A stretch of DNA of 64,000 nucleotides from Gammaproteobacteria bacterium. GTDB taxonomy: Bacteria > Pseudomonadota > Gammaproteobacteria > Steroidobacterales > Woeseiaceae. This document shows, piece after piece, positions 36,956-46,708 of this stretch (positions are counted from its first letter, which is position 1; every line of letters begins with the position of its first letter). Under the pieces are notes generated by a model. That model was not told where the DNA came from and made no database searches. It saw only the letters and a list, made by a program, of their open reading frames with translations. Both the position numbers and the translations under genes were made by a program. The stretch is from the NCBI GenBank assembly GCA_029863305.1, contig JAOTVR010000007.1, positions 1 through 64,000 of the forward strand, read 5' to 3'.

Positions 36956-38866
36956 GTGGCCAAGCTTTGCGCCTGGAACAACAACATTAATAAACGTCGC
37001 CTGCATAGCCTGACCCGCCTTATTCTCCTCGTCGCGACCGCGTGGCCGTTCACTGCGCACGCGATCGATATCGAGACGCCAGGCGTAGGTCTGACGTCCG
37101 TGCCCCTGGAGATCGTGGTCAGCGACGTCGCGGCCGGCAGCGATGTTGCCCTGCAATTCGCCGGTCGAACGCATCGCGGCTCTGCCGGAGCCGACGGTCG
37201 GGTGGTCTTCGATAACATGATGACCGAGACGCGCGGCACGTTCGAAATCACCGCAACGGCAAACGGCGAGTCGATGACGGCGCAGCTGCGGGTGTTGCCG
37301 GGCTGGATATCGGTCATGCCCGCGTTCCTGGCCATCGCCGTCGCGCTGTTGTTGCGCAATGTCATTCCCGCGCTACTGCTCGGTCTCTGGCTGGGCTCGA
37401 CCGCGTTGCAGGGATTTTCGCCCCTCGGCGCACTCAAAGGCCTGATGGACGTGTTGGTGGTTTTCATTGTCAACGCGCTCGCCGATCCCGATCACGCTGC
37501 GATCATCGTCTTCACGATGATGATAGGTGGCATGGTCGGCATCATTACCCGCAACGGCGGTATGGCAAGTATTGTTCGCGTCGTTGTCAGCCGGGCGAAA
37601 ACTGCGGTCAGCGGCCAGGTTGCCGTCTGGCTCATGGGCCTGATGATCTTTTTTGACGACTACGCCAACACACTCGTCGTCGGTAATACGGCCCGTTCGG
37701 TAACCGACCACCTGAAGATTTCGCGCGAAAAGCTGGCCTATATCGTCGATTCAACGGCGGCACCGGTCGTCTGCCTGGCACTGGTAACGACGTGGATAGG
37801 TTACCAGGTCAGCCTGATTGATCAGGCCATGCAGAGTATCGACGGGCTCGCCGGGATGACCGCGTATTCGATGTTTCTGCATTCGATCCCGTACAGTTTC
37901 TACCCGATACTCGCCGTCGTATTTGTGCTTGCCGTGGCTGCATCCGGGCGTGACATGGGGCCTATGTACCGTGCGGAGCTGCGGGCGCGGCGTGGCAACG
38001 TCGATTCGCGCTCGGGTGATGCGATGCCGGCAATGGATGGTGATACGCTCGAAGCGAAGCCGGACGTACCGATGCGCCCGGTCAACGCATTCCTGCCGAT
38101 TATAGTACTGATCATTTCACTTGCCGCCGGCATGTTCATTACCGGTGAAGGCGAGACCATCACGGCTATCGTCGGTTCGGCGGACCCCTACAAAGCGATG
38201 ATGTGGGCATCGTTTATTGGTGCGTTGGTTGCTGCCGGCTTGTCAACGGGGCAAAAGATCCTGACTGCACATGAGACCGTCGATGCGTGGTACGGAGGGG
38301 CTCGCGCTACTTTGTTCGGCATGATCGTGTTGTTGCTGGCGTGGTCGATGTCGGCCGTGACCGGTGACCTCAACGCCAAGGGCTTTCTGATATCGATACT
38401 CGGTGAGGCGCTGCCGGCGGCGCTGGTACCTGCCGTTGTGTTCGTGCTGGCTGCCATTACGGCGTTTGCGACCGGCACGAGTTGGGGAACCATGGGCATA
38501 CTGTTGCCCTTGGTGCTTCCCCTGACATGGGCTGTCATGACAGTGAGCGGTATGGCAGATCCGTCGGGCATGCACATCATGTATTCCGCAATTGCCTGCG
38601 TACTGGCCGGAGCGGTGTGGGGCGACCACTGTTCGCCGATCTCGGACACGACCGTGCTGTCGTCCATTGCAAGTGGTTGTGATCATATCGAGCATGTACG
38701 TACGCAAATGCCCTATGCGCTGCTCGTCGGTGCGGTTGCGATCGGAATCGGCACGGTTCCCGCCGGCTACGGCTTGCCGCCCTGGATTTCCCTGCTTGTC
38801 GGCGGTGCCATTCTGCTCGCCGTCCTGCGATTCTTTGGTCGCAACGCAGAGGATTCTGTAGACTAG
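36956..38866 (+). CDS. NhaC-family Na+/H+ antiporter-like transporter with N-terminal extracytoplasmic Ig-like domain (GTG start inferred)
   Basis: MTRLILLVATAWPFTAHAIDIE...RGTFEITATANGESMTAQLRVLPG followed by polytopic region MIGGMVGIITRNGGM...MIFFDDYANTLVVGNTARSVTDHLKISREKLAYIVDSTAAPV...WGDHCSPISDTTVLSSIASGCDHIEHVRTQMPYAL. Confidence 0.85.
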   Translation: MAKLCAWNNNINKRRLHSLTRLILLVATAWPFTAHAIDIETPGVGLTSVPLEIVVSDVAAGSDVALQFAGRTHRGSAGADGRVVFDNMMTETRGTFEITATANGESMTAQLRVLPGWISVMPAFLAIAVALLLRNVIPALLLGLWLGSTALQGFSPLGALKGLMDVLVVFIVNALADPDHAAIIVFTMMIGGMVGIITRNGGMASIVRVVVSRAKTAVSGQVAVWLMGLMIFFDDYANTLVVGNTARSVTDHLKISREKLAYIVDSTAAPVVCLALVTTWIGYQVSLIDQAMQSIDGLAGMTAYSMFLHSIPYSFYPILAVVFVLAVAASGRDMGPMYRAELRARRGNVDSRSGDAMPAMDGDTLEAKPDVPMRPVNAFLPIIVLIISLAAGMFITGEGETITAIVGSADPYKAMMWASFIGALVAAGLSTGQKILTAHETVDAWYGGARATLFGMIVLLLAWSMSAVTGDLNAKGFLISILGEALPAALVPAVVFVLAAITAFATGTSWGTMGILLPLVLPLTWAVMTVSGMADPSGMHIMYSAIACVLAGAVWGDHCSPISDTTVLSSIASGCDHIEHVRTQMPYALLVGAVAIGIGTVPAGYGLPPWISLLVGGAILLAVLRFFGRNAEDSVD

Positions 38867-38892
38867 CCGAATCTGAATTCTGCTCTCACTTT

Positions 38893-39651
38893 ATGTGTCC
38901 GCGACCTGTAATCGGCGTGCCGGCTGACCGGCGAATACTCCAGCCCCACCCGTTTCACATGGTGGGTGAGAAATATCTGCAGGCCCTGATCGATGGTGCT
39001 GACGCGCTGCCAATGATCCTCCCGGTCCTGGCCGAGCACATCGCCATCGATGATATCCTGCGAAATGTCGACGGCATCTTGCTCACCGGCAGCCCGTCAA
39101 ACGTCGAACCGCACCATTATGCAGGGGAGCCCAGCGATCCCGGTACGTTGCATGATCCGCATCGAGACGCCGTAACCTTGCCGTTGACGCGGCGTGTGCT
39201 GGATGCCGGAGTACCGCTGCTTGCTGTGTGTCGTGGCTTCCAGGAACTGGTCGTGGTACTCGGAGGTTCATTGCATCAGAAGGTTCATGAGGTAGCCGGG
39301 TATCACGTCCACAAAGAGAATCCGGATGATTCGCTCGATGTGCAGTACGGACCGTCGCATGAGGTGAATCTGGTAGAAGGGGGCTTGCTGCACGGACTCG
39401 CAGGAACGTCCAACATTATGGTTAATTCTCTGCACTCCCAGGGGCTTGCACGACTTCCTGACGGCGTGACCGTGGAAGCGGTTGCCGATGACGGTCTCAT
39501 TGAAGGTTTCCGCGTCGATAGCGCGCCAGGGTTCGCCCTGGCAGTGCAATGGCATCCGGAGTGGCAAGCTAGCGGAAATGAATTTTCCATGTCGATATTC
39601 AAGGCGTTCGGTGCAGCATGCCGAGCGTATGCAAAGCAACAGCGGGGGTAG
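38893..39651 (+). CDS. gamma-glutamyl-gamma-aminobutyrate hydrolase family (PuuD-like, class I GATase)
   Basis: PVIGVPADRRILQPHPFHMVGEKYL...GILLTGSPSNVEPHHY...LLAVCRGFQELVVVLGGSLHQKVHE...AVQWHPEW. Confidence 0.94.
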   Translation: MCPRPVIGVPADRRILQPHPFHMVGEKYLQALIDGADALPMILPVLAEHIAIDDILRNVDGILLTGSPSNVEPHHYAGEPSDPGTLHDPHRDAVTLPLTRRVLDAGVPLLAVCRGFQELVVVLGGSLHQKVHEVAGYHVHKENPDDSLDVQYGPSHEVNLVEGGLLHGLAGTSNIMVNSLHSQGLARLPDGVTVEAVADDGLIEGFRVDSAPGFALAVQWHPEWQASGNEFSMSIFKAFGAACRAYAKQQRG

Positions 39652-39652
39652 C

Positions 39653-40984
39653 GTGGGTAAGGATGACGTTTTTCAGACCTGGTTAAAGGAACGGCAAATT
39701 GAAGACGTGGAAGCGTTCGTACCCGATATGGCGGGCTCGGCTCGCGGCAAGGTCGTTCCTGCGGACAAATTTGGCTCCGGCAAAATGAAAATGCCGGAAG
39801 CTATCTTCGCGCAGACGATTTCCGGCAACTATGTCAAGAACGAGCAAAACGTCGAGGATCGCGACATGTTGCTCGTTCCCGATCCGACGACGTTGCGCCC
39901 GGTGCCGTGGGCGAGTGATCCTGCTGCATCGGTGTTCCTCGATTGTTATCGAAGTGATTACTCACCCGTCGCAGAGTCGCCGCGTGGGGTGCTGCGTAAT
40001 GTGCTTGCCCGGTACGAAGCTCGGGGCTGGGTGCCGGTCGTGGCGCCCGAAGTCGAGTTCTATTTACTGAGCGCGCATTCGGATCCGAATGCGGAGGCAG
40101 AACCGCCAGAGGGTCGTCTGGGCCGGACCGAAGGCGCCCGCCAACCGTACAGCATCGATACGATGAACGACTTCGATCCGTTCATCAATGACCTTTACAA
40201 GTACTGCGAAGTACAAGGGATACGCATCGATACCCTGTCGCAGGAAATGGGCCCGGCGCAATTCGAGATCAATTTCTTGCACGGAAATGCGGTCGAACTC
40301 GCCGACCAGGTATTCCTGTTCAAACGCACGGTTCGTGAAGTAGCAATCGAGCATGAGATGCACGCGACATTTCTCGCCAAGGCGATGGCCGAGGAGGCCG
40401 GCAGCGCATTGCACGTGCATCAAAGTGTGGTCGACAAAGACGGCAACAACGTGTTTTCGAACGAGGATGGCGAAGCGAGCGATCTCTTTTACGGCTTTCT
40501 CGGTGGTCTGCAAACCTACATGCCGGACGCGATGCTGATATTCGCGCCGTACGTGAATTCCTACCGACGCTTTCTGGACCCATGGTCGTCCCCTGTGAAT
40601 CTTGCCTGGGCGATTGACAATCGAACCGTAGGCCTGCGCGTGCCGGACGCGGAGCCGGAAAACCGCCGCATCGAGAATCGCCTCGCCGGCTCGGATGTCA
40701 ATCCGTACCTGGTGCTGGCAGCTACCCTCGCGTGCGGTTTTCTCGGTATGACCGAGGGGTTGAAGCCGACGAAAGCAGCCACGGGCAGCGCGTACGGCGG
40801 GGATTTCGCTCTGCACCGGCACATCTACGCGGCGATCGAGGCATTTCGGAACAGCGCAGCAATGCGTAACATGCTGGGTGACAACTTCATCAGCCTGTAT
40901 GCCTTACTGAAGAGTGACGAGAACAGAGAATTCCAGGAGATCATTACACCTTGGGAGCGCGAAATCCTGATGTTTAACGTATGA
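39653..40984 (+). CDS. glutamine synthetase family protein (PuuA-like), second copy
   Basis: VPDMAGSARGKVVPADKF...PVVAPEVEFYLLSAHSDPN...EMGPAQFEINFLHGNAVELADQVFLFKRTVREVAIEHEMHATFLAKAMAEEAGSALHVHQSVVDKDG; GTG at 39653 after AGCGGGGG, or ATG at 39629. Confidence 0.92.
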   Translation: MGKDDVFQTWLKERQIEDVEAFVPDMAGSARGKVVPADKFGSGKMKMPEAIFAQTISGNYVKNEQNVEDRDMLLVPDPTTLRPVPWASDPAASVFLDCYRSDYSPVAESPRGVLRNVLARYEARGWVPVVAPEVEFYLLSAHSDPNAEAEPPEGRLGRTEGARQPYSIDTMNDFDPFINDLYKYCEVQGIRIDTLSQEMGPAQFEINFLHGNAVELADQVFLFKRTVREVAIEHEMHATFLAKAMAEEAGSALHVHQSVVDKDGNNVFSNEDGEASDLFYGFLGGLQTYMPDAMLIFAPYVNSYRRFLDPWSSPVNLAWAIDNRTVGLRVPDAEPENRRIENRLAGSDVNPYLVLAATLACGFLGMTEGLKPTKAATGSAYGGDFALHRHIYAAIEAFRNSAAMRNMLGDNFISLYALLKSDENREFQEIITPWEREILMFNV

Positions 40985-42369
40985 GGAACTTGCCAGTGGC
41001 GGCCATCGAAAATCGTAGTGGTTCGGATCTGCAGAAGTTGGACAAAGACCACCATCTGCATCCGTTTACTGATCACAAAGAGCTGCACAAGATAAAGTCG
41101 CGCATCATCACTCATGCGGATGGGGTGTACATCTACGACGCCGACGGCAACAAGATACTCGATGGCATGTCCGGCCTGTGGTGTGTCAACGCCGGCTATG
41201 GCCGCGATGAACTTGTCGATGCGGCCGCCGAGCAAATGCGCGAGCTACCGTACTACAACAATTTCTTTCAATGCGCGCATCCGCCGTCGATCGAACTTTC
41301 CGCGTTGCTGTGCGACATCAGCCAGCCGCAGTTCAATCGCGTGTTCTTTGCGGGCTCGGGTTCGGAATCCAATGACACAATTGTGCGTATGGTGCGACGC
41401 TACTGGGACCTGTTGGACCAGCCTGAACGGCACACAATTATCAGTCGCACAAATGCCTACCATGGCTCGACCGTCGCGGCGGCCAGTCTGGGCGGCATGA
41501 AAACCATGCACAAGCAAAGTGGTTTGCCGATACCCGGCATCGTGCACGTTGAGCAGCCATACTGGTTCGGCAGTGACCGGAGTTTGTCGCCTGACGAATT
41601 TGGCCTCGTCGCGGCAAGATCCATCGAAAGAAAGATCGACGAACTCGGCGCCGACAAGGTGGCCGCGTTTATCGGGGAACCGGTTCAGGGAGCAGGCGGA
41701 GTAATAATACCTCCCGATTCGTATTGGCCGGAGGTGCAGCGCATATGCGACGAGTACGGCATCCTGCTGATTTCAGATGAAGTGATAACCGGTTTCGGGC
41801 GACTCGGTGAGTGGTCTGGTGCCGACCATTTCGGTACCAGACCCGACCTGATGTCGTTCGCAAAGGGCGTGACGTCGGGCTATCTGCCACTCGGTGGCGT
41901 AATGGTCAGCGACCGGGTCGCCGATGTGCTGATCGACAAGGGCGGTGAGTTTTTCCACGGCTATACGTACTCCGGACATCCTGCCGCTTGCGCGGTAGCC
42001 ATGGCGAACCTTCGCATCCTGCAACGCGAAGGCCTGGTCGCTCGCATCAGGAACGATATCGGTCCGTATCTGCAGAACGGCTGGCGCAAGCTCGGCGAAC
42101 ATCCGCTCGTCGGCGACGCACGTATGGTCGGCTTGATGGGTGCGCTCGAACTCGTCAGATCAAAGGACCCGGTCGAGCGCTTCGACGAGAACCAGGGTGT
42201 CGGTAACATCTGCCGCGATATTTTGGTCAATAACGGGCTCGTGATGCGAGCGGTCGGCGACACGATTGTGGCGGCGCCACCGTTTATATTATCCCATGAA
42301 GAGGCCGACGAGATGATCGAGAAGGCGTGGAAATGCCTGAATCTCACTCAAGAGGCCATCAATGGATAA
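40981..42369 (+). CDS. class III aminotransferase (putrescine/β-alanine-type)
   Basis: YDADGNKILDGMSGLWCVNAGYGR...FAGSGSESNDTIVRMVRRYWDL...AYHGSTVAAASLGGM...ILLISDEVITGFGRLGEWSGADHF...SFAKGVTSGYLPLGGVMVSD. Confidence 0.95.
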   Translation: MRNLPVAAIENRSGSDLQKLDKDHHLHPFTDHKELHKIKSRIITHADGVYIYDADGNKILDGMSGLWCVNAGYGRDELVDAAAEQMRELPYYNNFFQCAHPPSIELSALLCDISQPQFNRVFFAGSGSESNDTIVRMVRRYWDLLDQPERHTIISRTNAYHGSTVAAASLGGMKTMHKQSGLPIPGIVHVEQPYWFGSDRSLSPDEFGLVAARSIERKIDELGADKVAAFIGEPVQGAGGVIIPPDSYWPEVQRICDEYGILLISDEVITGFGRLGEWSGADHFGTRPDLMSFAKGVTSGYLPLGGVMVSDRVADVLIDKGGEFFHGYTYSGHPAACAVAMANLRILQREGLVARIRNDIGPYLQNGWRKLGEHPLVGDARMVGLMGALELVRSKDPVERFDENQGVGNICRDILVNNGLVMRAVGDTIVAAPPFILSHEEADEMIEKAWKCLNLTQEAING

Positions 42370-43312
42370 GAGCGGTGGTGATCATGCGATCACGCGTGAC
42401 GATCTTTACGGCACAACACCGGAACCGACGTATGCGGGCGCCACATCCTTCATGCGCCGCAAGTACACGCATGATCTGGAAGGCGTCGATGTCGTCGTAA
42501 CCGGCATTCCGCTCGACACGGCTACGACCAATCGGCCAGGGGCCCGATTCGGACCGCGTGGCATACGGGCTGCCTCGACGATCATGGCGTGGGAAAAGCC
42601 ATACGGCATGGACTTCGATCCCTTCGATAAACTTGCCGTCATCGACTATGGCGACTGCTTCTTCGACTTCGGCCGGCCGCAACGGGTACCCGATGCGATC
42701 GAACTACATGCAGCCAATATCATCAGCAAGGGCCCCGCGTTGCTCGCGCTTGGCGGTGATCATTTCATCACCTACCCATTACTGAAGGCGCATGCGAGGA
42801 AACATGGCGCACCGCTTTCGCTGATTCACTTCGATGCTCACAGCGATACCTGGGCGGATGAAGTTGACCGCATCGATCATGGCACGATGTTCTTTCATGC
42901 GGCCAGAGAAGGCCTGGTCGACCCCTCAAGTTCGGTGCAGGTCGGTCTGCGTACGACCAATCCCGATACGATGGGATTTAACGTTCTTGACGCACCGTGG
43001 GTGCACGAAAACAGTATCGTCGCAGTCATCGAGAAGATCAGATCCGTCGTGGGTGACCGGCCTGCCTATCTGACATTCGATATCGATTGTCTCGATCCAA
43101 GCTATGCGCCAGGGACGGGGACGCCGGTTTGCGGCGGGCTGACGAGCCACCAGGCGATAGAGATATTGCGGGGCCTTGCCGGCATCAATATCGTCGGTAT
43201 GGATATGGTTGAAGTCGCGCCGGCGTACGATGTCGGGGAGATCACTGCTCTCGCTGCCGCCGCGTTGGCCATGGAAATGTTGTATCTCTATGCCAGCCGG
43301 CCCGCCGGGTAG
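42362..43312 (+). CDS. speB: agmatinase/ureohydrolase
   Basis: GVDVVVTGIPLDTATTNRPGARFGPRGIR...LGGDHFITYPLL...LIHFDAHSDTWADE...YLTFDIDCLDPSYAPGTGTPVCGGLTSHQA. Confidence 0.93.
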   Translation: MDKSGGDHAITRDDLYGTTPEPTYAGATSFMRRKYTHDLEGVDVVVTGIPLDTATTNRPGARFGPRGIRAASTIMAWEKPYGMDFDPFDKLAVIDYGDCFFDFGRPQRVPDAIELHAANIISKGPALLALGGDHFITYPLLKAHARKHGAPLSLIHFDAHSDTWADEVDRIDHGTMFFHAAREGLVDPSSSVQVGLRTTNPDTMGFNVLDAPWVHENSIVAVIEKIRSVVGDRPAYLTFDIDCLDPSYAPGTGTPVCGGLTSHQAIEILRGLAGINIVGMDMVEVAPAYDVGEITALAAAALAMEMLYLYASRPAG

Positions 43313-43324
43313 CAACGATGGCTT

Positions 43325-44605
43325 ATGCGGCGATCATCCGAACACATCGCATCCTACTACGCGGCAACACGAAGCAGCGACAAAAGCTACCCGGCGCTTG
43401 AGGGCGAGCATCGCTGTGATGTGGCCGTCGTCGGCGGCGGTTTCACGGGCGTTTCGACGGCGCTGCATCTTGCGGAGCGCGGCTACGACGTCGCATTAAT
43501 CGAGGCAAATCGCATCGGCTGGGGTGCGTCGGGGCGCAACGGCGGCCAGTTGATTGACGGCTTCGTGAATGCGGACAAGATCGAGAAGCGTCTTGGCACG
43601 GCGGCAGCCGACATGGCTCGACGTATGCGGTTTGAGAGCCGCGACATCGTTGTCCAGCGTATCGAGAGATATGCCATCGACTGTGATCTCAAGTTCGGTT
43701 TCCTTGACGTGGCGCAGCGCGCCGGCCATATGCGGGATTTCGAGGAATACCTGGAGCGAAAACTGCGCGCGAATTACGCACACGACATTCGAATCGTTCC
43801 GCAGCAGGCGATGCGGGAGTACATCGATTCAGATCATTATATTGGCGGTCTTGCCGACTACGGTAATGGCCACCTGCATCCCCTGAATCTGTGCGCCGGC
43901 GAGGCGCGCGCGGCGAATGAACTCGGTGCGACAATATTCGAGCAATCAGCTGTGATGCGAATACAGCACGGCCAATACCCGGCTGTGGAGACAGAATCCG
44001 GCAGAGTAGTCGCGGGCAAGCTGGTGTTGGCCGGCAATGCATATCTCCGCGATGTGGAGCCGAGAATTCGGCACAAGATCATTCCCGCGGGCAGCTACAT
44101 CATCGCCACGGAACCGCTCGAGGCCGCGCGCGCGGCAAAGTTGTTACCCGCCGATATGGCTTATTGTGAGCAGACTGTCGGGCTCAATTACTTTCGTATG
44201 TCGCCGGACAAGAGATTACTGTTTGGCGGCATGTGCAACTATTCCGGGCGACACCCCAGGGACATCACGGCTGCGTTGCGACCGAAGATGCTGAAGATCT
44301 TTCCGCAACTCGAAGACCTTTCCATCGACTACGAGTGGGGCGGGAATATCGCGATCAGCATCAATCGCATTCCGCAATTCGGTCGCATCGAGGGTAATAC
44401 TTACTATGCGCAAGGTTACTCGGGGCACGGCGTCGCGCCGACGCACCTGGCGGGCAAGATGCTGGCTGACGTCGTTGGCGGAGACTCGGAGCAATTCGAT
44501 GTGTTTTCGAGAATCCGCCACCTGGGCTTGCCGGGCGGCAAGTGGCTTGCCAACCCGGCCCTGGCTCTGGGTATGCTGTATTTCCGCTTAAAGGAGCTGC
44601 TCTAG
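43325..44605 (+). CDS. FAD-dependent oxidoreductase (DAO family, gamma-glutamylputrescine oxidase PuuB-like)
   Basis: CDVAVVGGGFTGVSTALHLAERGYDVALIEANRIGWGASGRNGGQLIDGF...LFGGMCNYSGRHPRDI...YYAQGYSGHGVAPTHLAGKMLADVVGG. Confidence 0.93.
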   Translation: MRRSSEHIASYYAATRSSDKSYPALEGEHRCDVAVVGGGFTGVSTALHLAERGYDVALIEANRIGWGASGRNGGQLIDGFVNADKIEKRLGTAAADMARRMRFESRDIVVQRIERYAIDCDLKFGFLDVAQRAGHMRDFEEYLERKLRANYAHDIRIVPQQAMREYIDSDHYIGGLADYGNGHLHPLNLCAGEARAANELGATIFEQSAVMRIQHGQYPAVETESGRVVAGKLVLAGNAYLRDVEPRIRHKIIPAGSYIIATEPLEAARAAKLLPADMAYCEQTVGLNYFRMSPDKRLLFGGMCNYSGRHPRDITAALRPKMLKIFPQLEDLSIDYEWGGNIAISINRIPQFGRIEGNTYYAQGYSGHGVAPTHLAGKMLADVVGGDSEQFDVFSRIRHLGLPGGKWLANPALALGMLYFRLKELL

Positions 44606-44923
44606 GCTCTTCTCGTAGTCCGCTTTGGATCGTACGCCGACAAGCGTGTCGATCAGCTCGCCCTTGTCGAACAACATCACGGTTGGAATCGAACGTACGC
44701 CGTATTTCATCGCGGCCTGCTGGTTTGCGTCGACGTCCAGCTTGGCGACTTTGACTCGGCCATCGAACTGGTCCGACAGGGATTCGATGATCGGTCCGAG
44801 TGCGCGGCACGGACCGCACCACTCAGCCCAGAAGTCGACGAGAACCGGTACGTCGGCATCGAGCACTTCCCGGGCAAAGTCATTGTCCGTCACTGCTATC
44901 GGTTGCGTTGCTGTTTGGTTCAT
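44588..44923 (-). CDS. trxA: thioredoxin
   Basis: VPVLVDFWAEWCGPCRALGPIIESLSDQFDGRVKVAKLDVDANQQAAMKYGVRSIPTVMLF; WCGPC active site. Confidence 0.95.
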   Translation of the reverse strand: MNQTATQPIAVTDNDFAREVLDADVPVLVDFWAEWCGPCRALGPIIESLSDQFDGRVKVAKLDVDANQQAAMKYGVRSIPTVMLFDKGELIDTLVGVRSKADYEKSLEQLL

Positions 44924-45048
44924 AATTGCGTTCCTCATAGCGGTATCCCGATCTGGGATCAATGTGGCCGGTTTCAAGACTGAGGCTCGCCAGAATCCGG
45001 GTCTGCTTAGACGAATTCGACATACGGATATTCCAGGAAGGGCGCATC

Positions 45049-45948
45049 GTGAACCCAGATTTGTTGCTGCAGTTTTTTGACTCACGCCGGGAACGTGGTG
45101 AATCGCTCGTGCTTGTGACCGTCTACGAAACGCAGGGATCGACTTACAGCAAGGCGGGGGCACAAATGCTGGTGGATCAGGACGGTGTGTTTCGCGGCAT
45201 GCTCTCGGGGGGCTGCCTGGAAGGCGACCTGTCCATACGTGCACAGCAAGTGCTGCAAACTGCGACGCCGCAAACAGTGACCTATGATCTCGGTGTGGAT
45301 GATGAACTGTGGGGCATGGGTGTTGGCTGTGACGGGCTGATGCGCATGTATCTGCAGCCGCTGTGTCCTGAGGACGGTTACGCGCCATTCACGCAGATCG
45401 CCGACATATTGCGCGGCCACACGGCAGCCGACGTATCGATCCCGCTCGCGGCCGAGTCGCCTGACACGCTGACTGTCCGGGTAGAACCTCCGCCGCAGGT
45501 ACTCGTGCTGGGCGCCGGCCTCGATGCCGAACCGGTCGTGCGATTCGCGGCCGAATTGGGCTGGCGCTGCACGGTATTCGATCATCGACAGGCCTACATC
45601 GACAATGGGGACTTCTCGCAAGCCGAAGCGACATGCTGTGCGCCTGCCGATGAGCTGGCTGATCGACTTGAGCTTGCGCGCTTCAGGATGGCGATCGTCA
45701 TGAGCCATCACCTCGCCAGTGATCGCGCGTACCTGAGACAATTAAGCGAAACCGACATGGCATATATCGGCTTACTGGGTCCCCGGAATCGTAGAGATCG
45801 ATTGTTGGTCGAGATCGGCTCGGCAGCGGTGACATTGGAGAACAGGCTCTACGGACCGGCGGGCCTAGATATTGGCGCGAGAGGACCCGCGCCGATCGCT
45901 TTGTCGATCATCGCGCAAATGCAGGCAGAATTGAGCCGCGCTAGTTGA
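45049..45948 (+). CDS. XdhC/CoxI family protein
   Basis: GESLVLVTVYETQGSTYSKAGAQMLVDQDGVFRGMLSGGCLEGDL...WGMGVGCDGLMRMYLQPL...YIGLLGPRNRRDRLL; GTG start at 45049. Confidence 0.92.
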   Translation: MNPDLLLQFFDSRRERGESLVLVTVYETQGSTYSKAGAQMLVDQDGVFRGMLSGGCLEGDLSIRAQQVLQTATPQTVTYDLGVDDELWGMGVGCDGLMRMYLQPLCPEDGYAPFTQIADILRGHTAADVSIPLAAESPDTLTVRVEPPPQVLVLGAGLDAEPVVRFAAELGWRCTVFDHRQAYIDNGDFSQAEATCCAPADELADRLELARFRMAIVMSHHLASDRAYLRQLSETDMAYIGLLGPRNRRDRLLVEIGSAAVTLENRLYGPAGLDIGARGPAPIALSIIAQMQAELSRAS

Positions 45949-46606
45949 GTCTTGGCGGATCGCCGGGGAAGAATACGCGAACAATCAGCTGGCCCAGTTC
46001 CTCGATCTGATCGTCGCTGTCGAGGTCAATGTTGCTCGTGCCCTTGAGCTCGTGTTTCAGGGCCAGCAGACCGCCCGCACACACGCGAATCATGTTGAAC
46101 AACAGAGCGGCGTTGCCGGGTGGCGCCACACCCAGTTCCTGTAGTTCCGTGAGCGCCTTGTGCACTTCCTTGAACAGGGGTCTCAGGTGATTCTCGGTCA
46201 GCCACTTCAGTCGATCGCTCTCATAAGCCGCTTCCTGCAATATGATTTTGTGTAACGCCGGCTGATTGAGTGAGAATCGTAAATACGTGCGTATGAAAGC
46301 CTCGGCCCGGGCTTTTGGGCGGATTTCCGGAACCTCGGCCATCGCCTTGACCATCGAGATGTTGAACTCACGGAAGATCTGATTGGTCGCGGCGCGCCAG
46401 AGCTGATCCTTGTTCTTGAAGTGATAGGTTATCAGCGGGTGGTGGACACCGGCACGATCTGCAATATCCCGCGTGGACGTGCCTTTGAAGCCGTTTTCCG
46501 AGAATGCCTCGATGGCAGCGTCAAGCAGCTTTTGCTGCGTGACGATGCTGCGCTGTTGTTGTTTGCGCGCCGGTTTGTCCGGATTCTCGGCGTGTTGAAC
46601 GTTCAA
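45941..46606 (-). CDS. TetR/AcrR family transcriptional regulator
   Basis: SIVTQQKLLDAAIEAFSENGFKGTSTRDIADRAGVHHPLITYHFKNKDQLWRAATNQIFREF. Confidence 0.96.
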   Translation of the reverse strand: MNVQHAENPDKPARKQQQRSIVTQQKLLDAAIEAFSENGFKGTSTRDIADRAGVHHPLITYHFKNKDQLWRAATNQIFREFNISMVKAMAEVPEIRPKARAEAFIRTYLRFSLNQPALHKIILQEAAYESDRLKWLTENHLRPLFKEVHKALTELQELGVAPPGNAALLFNMIRVCAGGLLALKHELKGTSNIDLDSDDQIEELGQLIVRVFFPGDPPRLN

Positions 46607-46708
46607 AATAGCCCCTCAGTCGCATTGCCGGGCTATCTAGACTATCTGGAACATTAGAACTAGTCCAATTCGGAAAATTTTACTTTCCGACTGGTCAATT
46701 ATCGGCCA

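Noticed and set aside
46660-46690. Palindromic TetR operator / TCGGAAA-TTTCCGA hairpin
   Set aside because: Symmetry around CTAG is weak and the hairpin is AT-rich with no T-tract; insufficient to call either an operator or terminator.
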